A stretch of 64,000 nucleotides of DNA from Pseudomonas sp. CCC3.1 (GTDB lineage: Bacteria; Pseudomonadota; Gammaproteobacteria; Pseudomonadales; Pseudomonadaceae). The notes beneath the pieces are model-generated. The model saw only the letters and a program-made list of their open reading frames with translations. It had not been told where the DNA came from and did no database searches. Below, piece by piece: positions 8,866-16,782 of the stretch (position 1 is its first letter; every line of letters begins with the position of its first letter). Location of the stretch: assembly GCF_034347405.1 (NCBI RefSeq), contig NZ_CP133778.1, forward strand, positions 4,842,501-4,906,500. The letters run 5' to 3'. A program made the position numbers and the translations under genes.

Positions 8866-9470
8866 CCTCTGCAAAACCTGTAGCCGCTGCCGCCAGGCTG
8901 CGATGGGGTGCGCAGCAGCCCTGCAATGCTGAAGGTCCTGCGGCCCTTATCGCAGCCTGCGGCAGCGGCTACAGGATTATCGCGGCCCTTGGATTGTGCC
9001 TGTTTGTATTGTTGAGTGGCTGCACCAGCCTGCCTCTGCCCAAACACACGCCAACCCTGGCGCTGCCGATGCAGTTGCATGTGCTACGCAAACAAGCCGA
9101 TCAGCGCCAGGACTGGTTGTTGGTGATTCAGCAAGAAGACGCCGGGCTGCGCTGGTCGCTCATGGACCCGCTGGGGATTCCTCTGGCGCGGCAGTTGCTG
9201 CAAAACAGCCACTGGAAGGCCGATGGATTGCTGCCGCCCAACCCGGAGGCCCGCGAACTGTTCGCCGCCTTGCTGTTTGCGCTCACGCCAAACGATCAAC
9301 TGGCCGATAACTATCCACAGGCTAAATCCAGCACGGATCAGCGCGCTATCGATCAACGCTGGCACGTGCACTACCGACAGCCACAGGTGTTTAGCATCGA
9401 CCTGGCAAACGGCGTGCGTTACACCATCAGCCCACTCGACACCTCATCCAACACTGAGACGGCCCCATGA
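8862..9470 (+). CDS. DUF3261-type lipoprotein with REP element in its leader
   Basis: A 202-residue predicted outer-membrane lipoprotein. The lipobox LLSGC is followed by TSLPLPK. The body resembles the DUF3261 family that recurs in aryl-polyene operons, function unknown, probably acting with the LolA-like carrier and exporter. The leader is odd: between the ATG (8862, ATGA overlap) and the hydrophobic core (IIAALGLCLFVLL) about 31 codons are a REP doublet (8879-8973) translated in frame. No alternative start with a plausible ribosome site lies between the element and the lipobox, so the long n-region of about 38 residues is probably real. Confidence 0.75.
   Translation: MTSAKPVAAAARLRWGAQQPCNAEGPAALIAACGSGYRIIAALGLCLFVLLSGCTSLPLPKHTPTLALPMQLHVLRKQADQRQDWLLVIQQEDAGLRWSLMDPLGIPLARQLLQNSHWKADGLLPPNPEARELFAALLFALTPNDQLADNYPQAKSSTDQRAIDQRWHVHYRQPQVFSIDLANGVRYTISPLDTSSNTETAP
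8879..8973. repeat. REP doublet, family A copy 2, inside the lipoprotein gene
   Basis: Inverted arms 8879-8904 and 8949-8973 (right arm matches the copy at 16754-16778 exactly). The left arm has one extra C compared with the other two copies, in CTGCCGCCAGG. The total is 95 bases. The inner motif AAGGTCC..GGCCCTT is shared with copy 1. It lies wholly inside coding sequence. Confidence 0.85.
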
Positions 9471-10654
9471 CTGCTTACCTGAATGCGCTGGGCATTGTGT
9501 GTTCACTGGGCCGTGGCCCGGATGAAGTCGCGCGCCAACTGTTTGCCGGGGATTGCTCGGGCATACGGCGCGCCACCGGCTGGGTGCCGGGGCGCTCGGT
9601 AGCGGTGGGCAGCGTGCAGGGCGCGCTGGTGGCTGTCCCGGCGCCTCTGCGTGAGCAAAGCAGCCGCAACAACCAGTTACTGCTCGACGCCGCGTTGCAG
9701 ATTCGCGATGAGATAGCGCTTGCCATTCAGACCTATGGCCGTGACCGCATCGCCATTGTGCTGGGCACCAGCACCTCGGGCATCGAGGAAGCGAGTCGTG
9801 GCATCAAGCACTATGGGCAACACCAACAGTTTCCCGACGACTACCAGTACCAGCAGCAAGAGCTGAGCGCACCCGCCACCTTCCTTGCCGACTGGTTGAA
9901 CATCAGCGGCCCGACCTATGTGATTTCGACGGCCTGCACCTCCAGCGCGCGCGCCTTGATGAGCGCGCAGCGGCTGCTGAGCATGAACCTCTGCGACGTA
10001 GTGCTGTGCGGCGGCGTCGACAGTTTGTGCAAGCTGACGCTCAACGGCTTTTGCGCACTGGAAGCCGTGTCTGATGAGCGCTGCAACCCGTTTTCGGTGA
10101 ACCGCCGCGGGATCAACATCGGCGAAGGTGCGGCCTTGTTCTTGATGAGCAAACAGGCCAGCGGCCCGCAGCCGATTGCCCTGCTGGGTGCGGGCGCAAG
10201 CTCGGACGCACACCATATTTCAGCCCCCGAACCCAGCGGCCGGGGCGCCGTGCAAGCGATGCACATCGCCTTGAAGCGCGCGGGTTTGCAGGCCGACCAC
10301 ATCGGCTATCTGAACCTGCATGGCACCGCCACGCTCCACAACGACGCCATGGAAAGCCACGCGGTGGCCCACGTCTTCCCACAAGGCGTGCCATGTTCAT
10401 CGACCAAACCCATGACCGGGCACACGTTGGGCGCCGCCGGGGCGCTGGAGGCCGCGTTTTGCTGGTTGAGCCTGACCCACGGCAACGCCCTGCCCCCGCA
10501 TATCTGGGACGGTCAACCCGACCCGGCATTGCCCGCGCTGAACTGGGTCACGCCCGGCCAAACCCTGGCACCCGCCCCACAACGCTGCCTGATGAGCAAT
10601 TCGTTTGCCTTCGGCGGCAATAACGTCAGCCTGATTATCGGAGACGCCCCATGA
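9467..10654 (+). CDS. Beta-ketoacyl-ACP synthase (FabB/F type), first of two
   Basis: A 395-residue thiolase-fold ketosynthase with complete Cys-His-His triad: Cys157 in STACTSSA, His285 in LHGTAT, His319 in TGHTLGAAG. It performs decarboxylative condensation of acyl and malonyl-ACP. In characterised aryl-polyene systems the run ketosynthase-dehydratase-ketoreductase-ketosynthase corresponds to ApeO-P-Q-R, and this gene occupies the ApeO place, where the protein pairs with a chain-length factor (ApeC) encoded elsewhere; that pairing is inferred, not seen. ATGA overlaps on both sides. Confidence 0.9.
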   Translation: MTAYLNALGIVCSLGRGPDEVARQLFAGDCSGIRRATGWVPGRSVAVGSVQGALVAVPAPLREQSSRNNQLLLDAALQIRDEIALAIQTYGRDRIAIVLGTSTSGIEEASRGIKHYGQHQQFPDDYQYQQQELSAPATFLADWLNISGPTYVISTACTSSARALMSAQRLLSMNLCDVVLCGGVDSLCKLTLNGFCALEAVSDERCNPFSVNRRGINIGEGAALFLMSKQASGPQPIALLGAGASSDAHHISAPEPSGRGAVQAMHIALKRAGLQADHIGYLNLHGTATLHNDAMESHAVAHVFPQGVPCSSTKPMTGHTLGAAGALEAAFCWLSLTHGNALPPHIWDGQPDPALPALNWVTPGQTLAPAPQRCLMSNSFAFGGNNVSLIIGDAP

Positions 10655-11118
10655 TTGATTGGCCGCTCGCCGAATTGCTGCCCCACGCTGGCGACATGAT
10701 CTTGATCGATCAGGTCCTGGCGTGTGATGAAGAAACCATTCAGACCCGCCTCACCGTGCGCGCAGGCGGCCTGTTTAACCGCCAAGACGGCAGCCTGCCC
10801 GCCTGGGTCGGCATCGAGTTGATGGCGCAAAGTGTGGCCGCCTACGCCGGTTGCCGTGCGCGCCTGGAAGGCAAGCCCGTTGCACTGGGGTTTTTACTCG
10901 GCACCCGCAAGTTCGAATGCAACGTGGAACACTTCCCGCTGGGCGCCGAGTTGCAGATCCATGCGCTGCGCTCGCTGGAAGACGACAACGGCATGGGCGT
11001 GTTCGAGTGCCATCTCACTGGCCCGCAGATTCACGCCACCGCCCGCCTGAACGTGTTCCGTCCACCTCAGGCTGAACACTACCTTGCTCAAGCTTCCCAG
11101 GAGACTCGCCATGACTGA
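10651..11118 (+). CDS. 3-hydroxyacyl-ACP dehydratase-like hot-dog protein
   Basis: A 155-residue hot-dog fold protein starting IDWPLAELLPHAGDMILID, the classical FabA/FabZ/ApeP-like entry (LLPHAG.M..ID), followed by a central helix WVGIELMAQSVAAYAG. The probable activity is dehydration of 3-hydroxyacyl-ACP during polyene extension. In the characterised type II aryl-polyene system this protein (ApeP) works as a heterodimer with another hot-dog dehydratase (ApeI); no partner is in this window. Stop overlaps the start of the reductase. Confidence 0.88.
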   Translation: MIDWPLAELLPHAGDMILIDQVLACDEETIQTRLTVRAGGLFNRQDGSLPAWVGIELMAQSVAAYAGCRARLEGKPVALGFLLGTRKFECNVEHFPLGAELQIHALRSLEDDNGMGVFECHLTGPQIHATARLNVFRPPQAEHYLAQASQETRHD

Positions 11119-11839
11119 GTCCATTTTAGTCACCGGCTCTAGCCGTGGCATCGGCCGAGCCATTGCCTTGCGTCTGGCCCAAGCCGGTTTTGATCTGGTG
11201 CTGCATTGCCGCAGTGGCCGCAGCGAAGCCGATGCCGTGATGGCGCAAGTGCTGGCGCTGGGGCGTAACGCCCGCGTGCTGCAATTCGACGTGTCGGACC
11301 GCGCTCAATGCCGGGACATTCTAGAGGCCGATGTGGAAACCCATGGCGCCTATTACGGCGTGGTATTGAACGCCGGACTGACCCGCGACGGGGCCTTCCC
11401 GGCCCTTAGCGAAGACGATTGGGACGTGGTGATGCGCACCAACCTCGACGGTTTTTACAACGTGTTGCACCCGGTGATGATGCCGATGATCCGCCGTCGT
11501 CAGGCCGGACGCATTGTGTGCATCACCTCGGTGTCCGGCCTGATCGGCAATCGCGGCCAGGTCAATTACAGCGCCTCCAAGGCGGGCTTGATCGGCGCCG
11601 CCAAAGCCTTGGCCATTGAGCTGGGCAAACGCAAAATCACTGTTAACTGCGTGGCCCCGGGCCTGATCGATACCGCCATGCTCGACGAAAATGTCCCCGT
11701 AGAAGACCTGATGAAAATGATCCCCGCGCAACGCATGGGCACCCCGGAAGAAGTCGCGGGGGCGGTCAACTTTTTGATGTCTGCCGAAGCCGGCTACATC
11801 ACCCGCCAAGTGCTGGCCGTCAACGGAGGCCTGTGCTGA
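11111..11839 (+). CDS. 3-oxoacyl-ACP reductase (SDR, FabG type)
   Basis: A 242-residue short-chain dehydrogenase/reductase. TGSSRGIGRA is the NADP-binding glycine motif, NAG occurs in VLNAGLT, and the catalytic Tyr153-x3-Lys157 lies in YSASK with the Ser in ITSVSG. It reduces 3-ketoacyl-ACP intermediates of the polyene. The ATG at 11111 is preferred over the upstream in-frame start at 11084 because it has AGGAGA six bases before it and matches family length. TGATG junction to the next gene. Confidence 0.92.
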   Translation: MTESILVTGSSRGIGRAIALRLAQAGFDLVLHCRSGRSEADAVMAQVLALGRNARVLQFDVSDRAQCRDILEADVETHGAYYGVVLNAGLTRDGAFPALSEDDWDVVMRTNLDGFYNVLHPVMMPMIRRRQAGRIVCITSVSGLIGNRGQVNYSASKAGLIGAAKALAIELGKRKITVNCVAPGLIDTAMLDENVPVEDLMKMIPAQRMGTPEEVAGAVNFLMSAEAGYITRQVLAVNGGLC

Positions 11840-13065
11840 TGAAGCGCGTTGTCGTTACCGGCATGGCCGGCATCACGTCGCTGGGCAGTGACTGGGCCAG
11901 CATCGAAGCCAACTTTGTCGCGGGCCGCAGCGGCATCCGGCGCATGGACGAGTGGGACCGCTTCACCGAACTCAACACCCGTTTGGCGGGGCCGATTGAT
12001 GACTTTGCGGTGCCCAGCCACTGGACCCGCAAACAACTGCGCAGCATGGGCCGTGTATCGCGCCTGGCGGTCGGCGCTGCCGAACAGGCCTTGCAAGACG
12101 CGGGCTTGCTGGGCAATCCGATCATTCGGGACGGGCGCATGGGCGTGGCCTGCGGGTCGTCCACCGGCAGCACGGACGAAATCAAAGCCTTCGGCAACAT
12201 GCTGCTCAACTCGGTCGCCGAAGGCCTCAACGCCAATAGCTACGTGCGCATGATGCCGCACACCACCGCGGCGAATATCAGCATCTTTTTTGGCCTCACC
12301 GGACGCCTGATCCCCACCTCCAGCGCCTGCACCAGCGGCAGCCAAGGCATTGGCTATGCCTACGAGTCGATCAAGTTCGGCCGCCTGCCGTTGATGCTCG
12401 CGGGCGGCGCCGAAGAATTGTGCCCCACCGAAGCCATGGTGTTCGACGCGCTGTACGCCACCAGCCTTAAAAACGACGCGCCGCACACCAGCCCTCGGCC
12501 CTACGACAGCGGCCGCGACGGCCTGGTGATTGGTGAAGGCGGCGGCATGCTGGTGCTCGAAGAGCTGGAACATGCGCTGGCTCGCGGCGCGCATATCCAT
12601 GCCGAAATCGTCGGCTTTGGCAGCAACGCCGATGGCCAGCACACCACCCGCCCAGAAGTCAGCACCATGCGCCGAGCCATGGAACTGGCGCTGGAAGATG
12701 CAGGCATTGGCGCTCACGCCATCGGTTATGTGAACGGCCACGGCACCGCCACTGAACAGGGCGACATTGCCGAAACCCAGGCCACCAGCGAGTTGTTCGG
12801 CAAACACATGCCCATCAGTTCGCAGAAGAGCTTTTTGGGCCACACGCTGGGTGCCTGCGGGGCGCTGGAGTCGTGGTTCAGCATCGAAATGATGAACCGC
12901 GATCGTTATGTGCCGACGCTCAATCTGGATCAAGTTGACCCGCGCTGCGGCGAGCTGGATTACCTGCGCGGCGAAGTTCGCGTGATGCACAACGACTACG
13001 TCATGAACAACAACTTTGCCTTTGGCGGGGTCAACACATCGTTGATATTCCGTCGCTGGCCTTAA
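11839..13065 (+). CDS. Beta-ketoacyl-ACP synthase (FabF type), second of two
   Basis: A 408-residue ketosynthase with intact triad Cys164 (SSACTSGS), His301 (NGHGTAT) and His335 (LGHTLGACG), so it is not a chain-length factor. It sits where ApeR, a homodimeric ketosynthase, lies in characterised clusters and may prime or start chain elongation. The ATG at 11839 has GGAGG nine bases upstream; the in-frame GTG at 11833 is too close to that site. Confidence 0.9.
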   Translation: MKRVVVTGMAGITSLGSDWASIEANFVAGRSGIRRMDEWDRFTELNTRLAGPIDDFAVPSHWTRKQLRSMGRVSRLAVGAAEQALQDAGLLGNPIIRDGRMGVACGSSTGSTDEIKAFGNMLLNSVAEGLNANSYVRMMPHTTAANISIFFGLTGRLIPTSSACTSGSQGIGYAYESIKFGRLPLMLAGGAEELCPTEAMVFDALYATSLKNDAPHTSPRPYDSGRDGLVIGEGGGMLVLEELEHALARGAHIHAEIVGFGSNADGQHTTRPEVSTMRRAMELALEDAGIGAHAIGYVNGHGTATEQGDIAETQATSELFGKHMPISSQKSFLGHTLGACGALESWFSIEMMNRDRYVPTLNLDQVDPRCGELDYLRGEVRVMHNDYVMNNNFAFGGVNTSLIFRRWP

Positions 13066-13084
13066 GGTCAAGGAGACCTCAGTT

Positions 13085-13528
13085 ATGCAATTCAAGACTC
13101 TGGCAACGACCGCTGTTCTGCTGTGCGCACTGCCTGCTGTGAGCCAGGCACGCGATGACACCTTGTACCTGCCCTTTGATCAGGTGGTCACCGAAGCCAT
13201 CAGCACCGGCAAAATTGATGGCAGCGTAAAGTTCTATCTGGCGGGTAACACACCGAGCGGCAAAGTGACCGTTATCAGCCCTGGCGCCGTGACCAACAAA
13301 AAGACCAACGCCTTTAACAAAACCGATTACCAGGCGTGCTCCTGGGCGCTGCAATCGGCGTTGATCACCCTGCATGACGCGGCCAAAAAAGCCGGTGCCA
13401 ACGCCGTGACCGACATCAGCAGCTTCTACAAACGCAACGAGCGCAAAGACCCGAAAACCTACGAGTGCCATGCGGGCGCAGTCATTGCAGGCGTGGCGTT
13501 GAAAGGGGATTTGTCGAAGGTGAATTGA
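13085..13528 (+). CDS. Small secreted protein of unknown function
   Basis: A 147-residue protein with a clear Sec signal peptide (hydrophobic core TLATTAVLLCALPAV, AxA-like cleavage near SQA-RDD). The mature part has two cysteines (YQACSW, YECHAG) that could form a disulfide, and a region 'AAKKAGANAVTDISSFYKRN' followed by a glycine-rich end that recalls the YbjQ/heavy-metal-binding-like fold. It lies 19 bases after the ketosynthase, with AAGGAG before the ATG, so it is probably the last gene of the operon. I do not recognise a function. Confidence 0.75.
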   Translation: MQFKTLATTAVLLCALPAVSQARDDTLYLPFDQVVTEAISTGKIDGSVKFYLAGNTPSGKVTVISPGAVTNKKTNAFNKTDYQACSWALQSALITLHDAAKKAGANAVTDISSFYKRNERKDPKTYECHAGAVIAGVALKGDLSKVN

Positions 13529-13540
13529 GGGCTTGGCGCC

Positions 13541-13632
13541 CCTGTGAAAGCGGGCTTGCCCGCGAGAGTATCGACGCGGTTTAACAGAAAAACCGCATCG
13601 CCTGCATCGCTGGCAAGCCAGGCTCCCACAGG
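13541..13632. repeat. REP-type inverted repeat (GTGGGAGC..GCTTGCC class)
   Basis: Left arm starts CCTGTGAAAGCGGGCTTGCC and right arm ends GGCAAGCCAGGCTCCCACAGG-like. An inner pair GCGGTTT/AAACCGC-like encloses the centre. It lies between the convergent polyene operon and the toxin-antitoxin pair and may serve as a terminator-like structure. It belongs to the well-known Pseudomonas CTTGCCxGCGA type of REP and is distinct from families A, B, D and E in this window. Confidence 0.75.
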
Positions 13633-13701
13633 TTTCTCGCTGCATATAAAACAGCGTTCGCTTAACTGACTGGCATTACTCCAGAGACAGCCCTCCCCCG
13701 T

Positions 13702-13989
13702 TCACTTGGAGATATGCAGCTTTAGCCCAAGCGCCTTGGCTACTTTAAGAATGGTCCCAAACTCCGGGTTGCCTTCCCCGGACAGCGCTCGATACAGGCT
13801 TTCTCTTGAAAGACCTGCATCCCGCGCTACTTGACTCATGCCCCGCGCTCGCGCAATGGTGCCAAGCGCTTTGGCAATGAAAGCAGGGTCATCGCCAGCC
13901 TCCTCCATGCAGGCTTCCAGGTAATAACCTATATCCTCTTCAGTTTTGAGGAATTCGGCGCTGTCCCAGCGGGTGAACTTTTCGGTCAA
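13702..13989 (-). CDS. HigA-type antitoxin (addiction module antidote, HTH)
   Basis: A 95-residue protein whose C-terminal half is a helix-turn-helix (GMSQVARDAGLSRESLYRAL) followed by GNPEFGTILKVAKALGLKL, typical of the putative addiction module antidote family. It would bind both its toxin and the operon promoter. The start overlaps the toxin stop by four bases, so the order is toxin first, as in higBA-type modules. The stop is followed by intergenic sequence and the REP at 13541-13632. Confidence 0.88.
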   Translation of the reverse strand: MTEKFTRWDSAEFLKTEEDIGYYLEACMEEAGDDPAFIAKALGTIARARGMSQVARDAGLSRESLYRALSGEGNPEFGTILKVAKALGLKLHISK

Positions 13990-14291
13990 AGGTTGTACTC
14001 CTTCCAGTCTTTGGCAATCAGTCGCGCTTGTTTGATATCGCGGGTTTGGCTGCTTTTATCACCGGCACACAATAGAACCACCCAACATTGGCCTTGCTGG
14101 ATGAAGTACAAGCGGTAACCCGGACCGTAATCGATACGAGCCTCTTTCAATCCTGCGCCAACAAATTTGGTATCACCCAAATTGCCTTCAGCCATTCGAT
14201 CAAGCCTGAGCAAGATACGCGCCCGCGCCCGACTGTCTGGCAAATCTGCCAACCAACGCGAAAATATTGTGCTGCGGATAATTTCAATCAT
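13986..14291 (-). CDS. RelE/HigB-like toxin (Gp49 family)
   Basis: A 101-residue basic protein of the phage-Gp49/HigB-like toxin family: FSRWLADLPDSRARARILLRL at the start, GDTKFVGAGLKEARIDYGPGYRLYF in the core, and a C-terminal GDKSSQTRDIKQARLIA segment. Family members are ribosome-dependent or free mRNA endonucleases. The ATG at 14291 is preferred; an in-frame TTG at 14309 would add six residues. It forms a two-gene operon with the antitoxin. Confidence 0.85.
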   Translation of the reverse strand: MIEIIRSTIFSRWLADLPDSRARARILLRLDRMAEGNLGDTKFVGAGLKEARIDYGPGYRLYFIQQGQCWVVLLCAGDKSSQTRDIKQARLIAKDWKEYNL

Positions 14292-14391
14292 CCACAAAAT
14301 GTAGCCCAAAGGTTACACCCAAAGAATCAGTCCCTAACACTCCCTCTCGTCAGGAAGGCCGCTTTGTTATGTCAGCTATATCCGTTCACTC

Positions 14392-15288
14392 CTAGGGCTT
14401 CACCATCTTGCGCGTCACCAGCTCAGCAAACGCCTTGGCCATCGGCGAGGGGTTGCCTTTGCGTTGCACCAGCCACACGGCGGTGCTGGCGTCTGTGTCG
14501 AGCAGGGGCCTGTACACCACGCCTTTGATGCGCATGTGCTGGAACGACGCGGGCAACACGGACACACCCAACCCCGCTGAAACCAGCCCAATGATGGTCA
14601 TGGCTTCGCCCGCTTCTTGTGCGATGTGCGGGCTGAAACCCGCTTGGCGCGCCAGGCTCAGCAGTTGCGCATACAACCCGCTGCCGTAGCTGCGCGGGAA
14701 GAAGACGAACGGTTCGTCAGCCAATGCCCCGATGTAGAGGCCGTTTTCGCTGCCTTCGGCCAATGGGTGCTCGGCCTGAATGACCGCCACCAAGGGCTCG
14801 CTGAACAGTTCCACGGCCACCAGCGAGTCTGCCAAGGGGAACGGGCGCATGACGCCGATTTCGATCGACTCTTCCACCAACGCCTCCGCCACGTCGCGGC
14901 TGCTCATTTCCTTGAGGTTGAGGTGCACCGCTGGGAAGGCCTGGCGAAAGGCAAAAATGGCCTGCGGAATGCTTGAGTTGAACGGCGCTGAAGAGGTGAA
15001 GCCAATTTTCATTTCGCCCAGTTCACCCAACTGCGCACGGCGGGCGACGTCGGCGGCTTTGTCGACTTGCGCCAGCACCTGACGCGCCTCGTCGAGAAAC
15101 AATCGCCCGGCTTCGCTGAGCGCGACCCGACGGTTGGTACGCTCGAACAGCCGCGCCCCCAGCTCTTGTTCCAGCGCCTGTATTTGCTGGCTCAACGGCG
15201 GTTGAGAGATGCCCAGCAACTGGGCGGCCCGGCCAAAGTGCAGTTCTTCGGCGACAGCGATGAAATAGCGTAAATGGCGCAGTTCCAT
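14392..15288 (-). CDS. LysR-family transcriptional regulator
   Basis: A 298-residue LTTR. The N-terminal winged HTH reads LRYFIAVAEELHFGRAAQLL then QPPLSQQIQALEQELGARLF; the rest is the periplasmic-binding-protein-like effector domain. It is divergent from an MFS exporter gene, the same arrangement as ynfL/ynfM of E. coli, so it probably controls that exporter and itself. The inducer is unknown. The ATG at 15288 gives the usual family length. Confidence 0.92.
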   Translation of the reverse strand: MELRHLRYFIAVAEELHFGRAAQLLGISQPPLSQQIQALEQELGARLFERTNRRVALSEAGRLFLDEARQVLAQVDKAADVARRAQLGELGEMKIGFTSSAPFNSSIPQAIFAFRQAFPAVHLNLKEMSSRDVAEALVEESIEIGVMRPFPLADSLVAVELFSEPLVAVIQAEHPLAEGSENGLYIGALADEPFVFFPRSYGSGLYAQLLSLARQAGFSPHIAQEAGEAMTIIGLVSAGLGVSVLPASFQHMRIKGVVYRPLLDTDASTAVWLVQRKGNPSPMAKAFAELVTRKMVKP

Positions 15289-15336
15289 GCAAACTCCATT
15301 AAGTCGTTAAACCTATCAAACAGGTCGAATAATATA

Positions 15337-15364
15337 TTGGAAAGAATCGTTAGCGGGCTATATT
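15337..15364 (+). promoter_or_regulatory. Putative sigma-70 promoter of the MFS gene
   Basis: TTGGAA at 15337-15342, 16-base spacer, TATATT at 15359-15364, in the LysR/MFS divergent region and 43 bases before the GTG start. The AT-rich sequence upstream (15300-15336) is where a LysR site would be expected, but I could not pick out a convincing T-N11-A box. Confidence 0.5.
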
Positions 15365-15406
15365 CTTTTGCCATTGCCGTTTGGCTGCACGCGTTATGAG
15401 GTCCCC

Positions 15407-16687
15407 GTGAAAACTGCTGTCGCCCCCCTCGCTCACGAAATCCCGCCCACTGCACTGGATGATGTTGTCGCTCAACTCAATGACGTGTTTATCGAGAAAG
15501 GCACGCCGATGTTCATGCGAACGGTGCTGGCGCTGTTCTCGGGCGGTTTTGCGACGTTTGCCCTGCTGTATTGCGTGCAGCCAATGATGCCGATGCTGTC
15601 CCATGAATACGGGATTAACGCCGCGCAAAGCAGCCTGATTTTGTCGGTGGCCACCGGGATGCTGGCTATCGGCTTGTTGGTGACCGGGCCTATTTCTGAT
15701 GCCATCGGGCGTAAGCCGGTGATGGTGTTTGCATTGTTCAGTGCAGCTGTTTTTACGTTGCTCAGTGCATTTATGCCGAGCTGGGAAGGCGTGCTGATTA
15801 CCCGCGCGCTGGTGGGGTTGTCGCTGAGCGGGCTGGCCGCTGTCGCCATGACGTATTTGAGCGAGGAAATTCACCCGCAACACATTGGCCTGGCGATGGG
15901 GTTGTACATCGGCGGCAATGCGATTGGCGGGATGAGCGGGCGGTTGATCACGGGGGTGTTGATCGACTTCGTCAGTTGGCACACCGCGATGCTGGTGATC
16001 GGCGGCCTGGCATTGGTGCTGGCCCTGGTGTTTGTGAAGATCTTGCCGGAGTCGCGTAACTTCCGCCCGCAAACCATGAACCCGCGCAGCCTGTTGAACG
16101 GCTTCACCATGCACTTTCGCGATGCCGGTTTGCCGTGGCTGTTTCTGGAAGCGTTTTTGCTGATGGGCAGCTTTGTGACGCTGTTCAATTACATCGGTTA
16201 TCGCTTGCTGGCCGATCCGTACAACATGAACCAGGCCGTGGTGGGCTTGCTCTCGGTGGTGTACCTGTCGGGCATTTACAGCTCGGCACAAATTGGCGCG
16301 CTGGCTGACAAACTGGGCCGTCGCAAAGTGCTGTGGGCAGTGATTGTGCTGATGCTGGCGGGTATCGCGCTGACCCTGTTCGAACCCATCGCGCTGGTGA
16401 TTATCGGCATGCTGCTGTTCACCTTTGGCTTCTTTGGTGCGCACTCGGTGGCCAGCAGCTGGATCGGCCGCCGTGCAACTAAAGCCAAGGGCCAAGCCTC
16501 GTCGCTGTACCTGTTCTGTTACTACGCCGGGTCGAGCGTGGCCGGGACCGCAGGGGGCTTTTTCTGGCACTACGCGGGCTGGAACGGCATCGGTGCGTTC
16601 ATCGGCGCTTTGCTGGTGATCGCCCTGCTGGTGGCGCTGCGTCTGGCCAAACTGCCCGCGTTGCCGGGTAATAGCCAGCCTGTGTAG
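15407..16687 (+). CDS. MFS exporter, YnfM-like
   Basis: A 426-residue transporter with 12 predicted helices. The segment LALFSGGFATFALLYCVQPM at the first helix, the loop-2 motif GPISDAIGRKPVM and the later ADKLGRRK motif are typical of the drug:H+ antiporter-1 (YnfM) group. The GTG at 15407 follows GAGG; a cytoplasmic N-terminal tail of about 40 residues precedes helix 1, as in YnfM. The stop codon TAG (16685-16687) is formed by the first bases of a REP element. Probable role: efflux of a small organic compound, controlled by the divergent LysR protein. Confidence 0.88.
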   Translation: MKTAVAPLAHEIPPTALDDVVAQLNDVFIEKGTPMFMRTVLALFSGGFATFALLYCVQPMMPMLSHEYGINAAQSSLILSVATGMLAIGLLVTGPISDAIGRKPVMVFALFSAAVFTLLSAFMPSWEGVLITRALVGLSLSGLAAVAMTYLSEEIHPQHIGLAMGLYIGGNAIGGMSGRLITGVLIDFVSWHTAMLVIGGLALVLALVFVKILPESRNFRPQTMNPRSLLNGFTMHFRDAGLPWLFLEAFLLMGSFVTLFNYIGYRLLADPYNMNQAVVGLLSVVYLSGIYSSAQIGALADKLGRRKVLWAVIVLMLAGIALTLFEPIALVIIGMLLFTFGFFGAHSVASSWIGRRATKAKGQASSLYLFCYYAGSSVAGTAGGFFWHYAGWNGIGAFIGALLVIALLVALRLAKLPALPGNSQPV

Positions 16688-16778
16688 CCGCTGCCGCAGG
16701 CTGCGATGGGTTGCGCAGCGACCCTGCTTTAAAGCGAAGGCCCTTCGGTCCTTATCGCAGCCTGCGGCAGCGGCTACA
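16683..16778. repeat. REP doublet, family A copy 3, between MFS gene and gspM
   Basis: Perfect 25-base inverted arms 16683-16707 and 16754-16778, starting TGTAG and ending CTACA, with inner AAGGCCC..GGTCCTT. The TAG of the left end is the MFS stop codon. The element fills almost all of the gap between the convergent MFS and gspM genes and ends four bases before the gspM stop. Confidence 0.9.
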
Positions 16779-16782
16779 GAGG

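Noticed and set aside
11839..13065. Second ketosynthase as chain-length factor
   Set aside because: The active-site Cys164 and both histidines are present.
11794..13161. A 455-codon minus-strand frame opposite the second ketosynthase
   Set aside because: Shadow of a gene with intact catalytic residues; no family resemblance.
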